Part shown: positions 62,064 through 64,000 of the stretch, piece after piece
Position numbering within the stretch: the stretch's first letter is position 1
Layout of the letters: every line of letters starts with the position of its first letter
Assembly: GCA_964623085.1 (NCBI GenBank)
Contig: CAZUTO010000003.1
Coordinates: 81,574 to 145,573, forward strand
DNA: 64,000 nt
Direction of reading: 5' to 3'
Source of the DNA: CAZUTO01 sp964623085
GTDB lineage: Bacteria; Pseudomonadota; Gammaproteobacteria; Pseudomonadales; GM7GCV1
Program-made: the position numbers and the translations under genes
Notes under the pieces: generated by a model
Seen by the model: only the letters and a program-made list of their open reading frames with translations
The model's database searches: none
Told to the model about the DNA's origin: nothing

Positions 62064-64000
62064 TCATGGCGTCGGTGGTAGGTCTAACATCCCATCTGCA
62101 TCACCATCGCGGAACACAGCTCCGCCAGGAATTAAACCAGACACATCAATAATCAAACCAGGCAGTTGAGTAGCATCACCGAAATCCCAAATGGTCGGAT
62201 CCCAACCGATAAATAAATCAGGATCGGGGACACCCGGCGCCGTCGCCGATTGCAGATCACTCAGAGCCCCACCCGTAATATCGGTCGCAAGGCCAGTATT
62301 ACCGCCAATGTCGCTTCCAAATGCGTCCATTATGGTATCGGACACAAAGTGGTTTTCTACGTATGTAGTTGACGCACTCGAGCCCACAAAAGCACCGTCA
62401 ACACTAATTGCACCAGTCGCGAAGCTATTTGTGATGTCAGCGCCCGAAGCAAAGCCCACCAGACCACCGGCACCGGTGTCCGGATTACCGGCACCGATGT
62501 CCGGATTCGTAGCCGTTACCTGACCTGTCGCAAAGGTATTTGTGATGGCACTATCCTGAATATCGCCCACCAGACCACCCACAATACTATCAGCCATCAC
62601 AGCACCCAATGCTGCACTGGAATCAATAGTGGCGGCACTGGCATTAATGGCAGCGCCCTGTTCCGCGAGGCCCACCAGTCCACCGACAGAATTGTCGCCC
62701 ATCACAACACCACCGGCTCCGCTGTCTGCAATGGAACTGTTTCTAAGCAGACCGACCAAGCCGCCGACAAAATCTTCGCCTGTGACATCACCCGTCGCGA
62801 AGGTAGTATCGATCGCGGTGCTTCCTCCTGCAAAGCCCACCAATCCGCCAGTAGCATTAGCACCCGTCACCGTACTTGCAGATGTACTCGTAATGATCGT
62901 AACGTCCTCAAAAACCTCACCCAGCAAGCCGCCGGTATCAATACTACCCGTCACAGTGCCAGAGGTATTACTATTCATAATAGTAACCGTGCTACCCACG
63001 CTGCCTACTAGGCCGCCAGTATCTCCATTAGCACCACCGGTCACATCACCCATGACGTTGACCCCATCAATAGTAACGCTATTCTCCACTCGGCCTGCCA
63101 AACCACCGGTACGGTCATTACCTGTCACGCTTAGCGCACCATCAAGGGTAAGATCTTGAATTGTAATTGGCGTTGTGTCTGACCCAGCCAACACACCAAA
63201 TAGACCAACATCAGCCGTGTCAGGTCTATTGATAAATAGGTTGCCGATAGTGAAACCGTTGCCATTAAAGTTAGCTGCAAACGGCGCAGTAGCATCACCA
63301 ACGGGCAACCAACCTTCACCTGCACCTGCACCAAAATCAATATCCGTGATCAGCTCATAACCGTTACATGCACCAAAACAGCCTTCTGCCATAACGCCAC
63401 CTGCACCGTCATTGAGCGATGTGCCGGCTAAATCATTACGCATAAAGCCAAGCTGCTCCAGCGTGCTGATTTCAATCAGGCCATCGCCGTCATCATCTAC
63501 ATCGGAGAAATTTAGTTCACCATCAAGGTCCGGATCCACACCAGAAAAGCGCAGATAAGCCAATACATTGGCCGCACAATCGGCGACGCAGTCCGATGGC
63601 ACAGCTATAGGCATTGAATCATTAATGTAGTCCAGAGCCGCAACCTGAGATCCAATAGGGAGCGAGTTAGGATAATCTTCATCCAGTAAGACGTTCACAA
63701 GAGCGGGTGCACTACCGCCCTCAAATTGTGCGCCATGACAACTAGCACACTGCGCCATATACTCCGTTTCGCCTAGCTGAACCGATTCAGAAAAAACATC
63801 ATCGCCGCCGTTACCGCCGCCGTTGCCACCACCATTGCCGCCGTTACCGCCACCATTGCCGCCGTTACCGCCACCATTGCCGCCGTTTCCACCACCGCCA
63901 CCGTTGCCGCCGTTTCCACCACCGCCGCCGTTTCCACCACCGCCGCCGTTTCCACCGTTTCCACCGTTTCCACCGTTGCCACCGTTTCCACCGTTTCCAC
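62064..64000 (-). CDS. Large surface protein: Gly/Asn tract, c-type haem motif, GLUG repeats (N-terminus beyond window)
   Basis: The reading frame stays open from the stop at 62064 to the right edge, so at least 645 residues belong to one protein whose start lies outside. In order: a Gly/Asn-only tract (65 codons visible), a short linker, a cytochrome c domain with CASCHG, a Ca-binding-like acidic stretch (DPDLDGELNFSDVDDDGDG), and a long beta-helix-like region with eight GGL(A/V/L)G motifs typical of GLUG repeats, ending in GDADGMLDLPPTP. The Met at 63758 is internal, not the start. It is probably secreted or surface-exposed. Ligand and partners are unknown. Confidence 0.8.
   Translation of the reverse strand, partial: GNGGNGGNGGNGGNGGNGGGGGNGGGGGNGGNGGGGGNGGNGGGNGGNGGGNGGNGGGNGGGNGGDDVFSESVQLGETEYMAQCASCHGAQFEGGSAPALVNVLLDEDYPNSLPIGSQVAALDYINDSMPIAVPSDCVADCAANVLAYLRFSGVDPDLDGELNFSDVDDDGDGLIEISTLEQLGFMRNDLAGTSLNDGAGGVMAEGCFGACNGYELITDIDFGAGAGEGWLPVGDATAPFAANFNGNGFTIGNLFINRPDTADVGLFGVLAGSDTTPITIQDLTLDGALSVTGNDRTGGLAGRVENSVTIDGVNVMGDVTGGANGDTGGLVGSVGSTVTIMNSNTSGTVTGSIDTGGLLGEVFEDVTIITSTSASTVTGANATGGLVGFAGGSTAIDTTFATGDVTGEDFVGGLVGLLRNSSIADSGAGGVVMGDNSVGGLVGLAEQGAAINASAATIDSSAALGAVMADSIVGGLVGDIQDSAITNTFATGQVTATNPDIGAGNPDTGAGGLVGFASGADITNSFATGAISVDGAFVGSSASTTYVENHFVSDTIMDAFGSDIGGNTGLATDITGGALSDLQSATAPGVPDPDLFIGWDPTIWDFGDATQLPGLIIDVSGLIPGGAVFRDGDADGMLDLPPTP
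63804..63998 (-). repeat. Gly/Asn-coding tandem repeat tract
   Basis: On the minus strand, 65 consecutive codons encode only Gly and Asn as units GGN, GGGN and GGGGN (9, 12 and 15 nt). The units are near-identical DNA repeats, and the tract continues beyond 64000. All unit sizes are multiples of three, so copy-number changes would not shift the frame. Confidence 0.9.

Noticed and set aside
62629..63159. 176-residue plus-strand ORF opposite the GLUG repeats
   Set aside because: Pro/Thr/Val-rich repeat shadow created by the repetitive DNA of the opposite strand.
63773..64000. Minus-strand ORF coding Val/Glu/Thr/Ala repeats (METVETVATVETVE...)
   Set aside because: It is an out-of-frame reading of the Gly/Asn repeat tract. 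The frame carrying the haem motif and GLUG repeats continues through the same DNA.
63804..64000. Possible CRISPR-like array at the right edge
   Set aside because: The units are 9-15 nt without spacers and are in frame as Gly/Asn codons, so this is a protein-coding tandem repeat.

Overview
The window looks like core chromosome of a gammaproteobacterium, probably marine and distantly related to Pseudomonas. Base composition is moderate (roughly half G+C by eye). Gene order repeatedly matches Pseudomonas-type neighbourhoods: fimX-serB-ahpA; glnK-amtB beside ubiK and comM; argH, algZ-algR and hemC-hemD-hemX-hemY; cyaY, lptM-lysA-dapF-DUF484-xerC; trxA-rho. I recognise no rRNA, tRNA, CRISPR array, prophage or insertion sequence. 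No gene-free stretch exceeds about 300 bases. The exact genus cannot be read from the sequence.

Layout. 1-1908: mreC (cut by the window edge) and mreB, cell shape, minus strand. 2101-5662: gatC-gatA-gatB plus a small PA4642-type gene. 5763-12060: photolyase, then a minus-strand moxR-DUF58-tgpA cluster and a small AsmA-like protein. 12137-17343: cysZ, a ribosomal oxygenase, trhO, an AI-2E-type exporter, a DUF3094 protein and comF. 17351-19935: epmA, efp and epmB, i.e. translation factor EF-P and two enzymes that lysylate it. 20048-24641: a FimX-like degenerate GGDEF/EAL protein, serB and an AhpA/YtjB-type membrane protein. 24678-27587: nitrogen block with two PII genes, amtB and a TorF-type porin. 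27857-35905: ubiK, comM, rep, cytochrome c5, trxA, rho, a YqiA-like esterase and one unrecognised gene. 35940-43461: hemC-D-X-Y, the algZ/algR two-component system and argH. 43483-47996: glutaredoxin, cyaY, the small lipoprotein gene lptM, lysA, dapF, DUF484 and xerC. 48201-54492: a P460-type cytochrome lipoprotein, ilvE, a class I aminotransferase, a large c-type cytochrome with an internal duplication, a PEP-CTERM-like secreted protein and a DUF1820 gene. 54721-61467: miaB, rluE and a molybdenum-cofactor cluster moaC-moaD-moaE-mobA-moaB-moeA-moaA. 61495-64000: an ArsC-type reductase and the C-terminal part of a large surface protein combining a Gly/Asn tract, a c-type haem motif and GLUG repeats.

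The strongest new reading is in the nitrogen block. Upstream of the porin gene I see a good sigma-54 promoter (GG-N10-GC spacing) and, about 100 bp further upstream, one nearly complete NtrC-type site plus an adjacent half site. The porin, glnK and amtB therefore look like one nitrogen-starvation operon. The spacer between porin and glnK carries two overlapping inverted repeats that cannot both form. Other points worth checking are the duplicated cytochrome, the Gly/Asn-cytochrome-GLUG protein running off the right edge, a terminator whose loop is exactly a stop codon, and the unrecognised 226-residue protein. Most of the rest is ordinary housekeeping, and I see no clear defence or mobile system.
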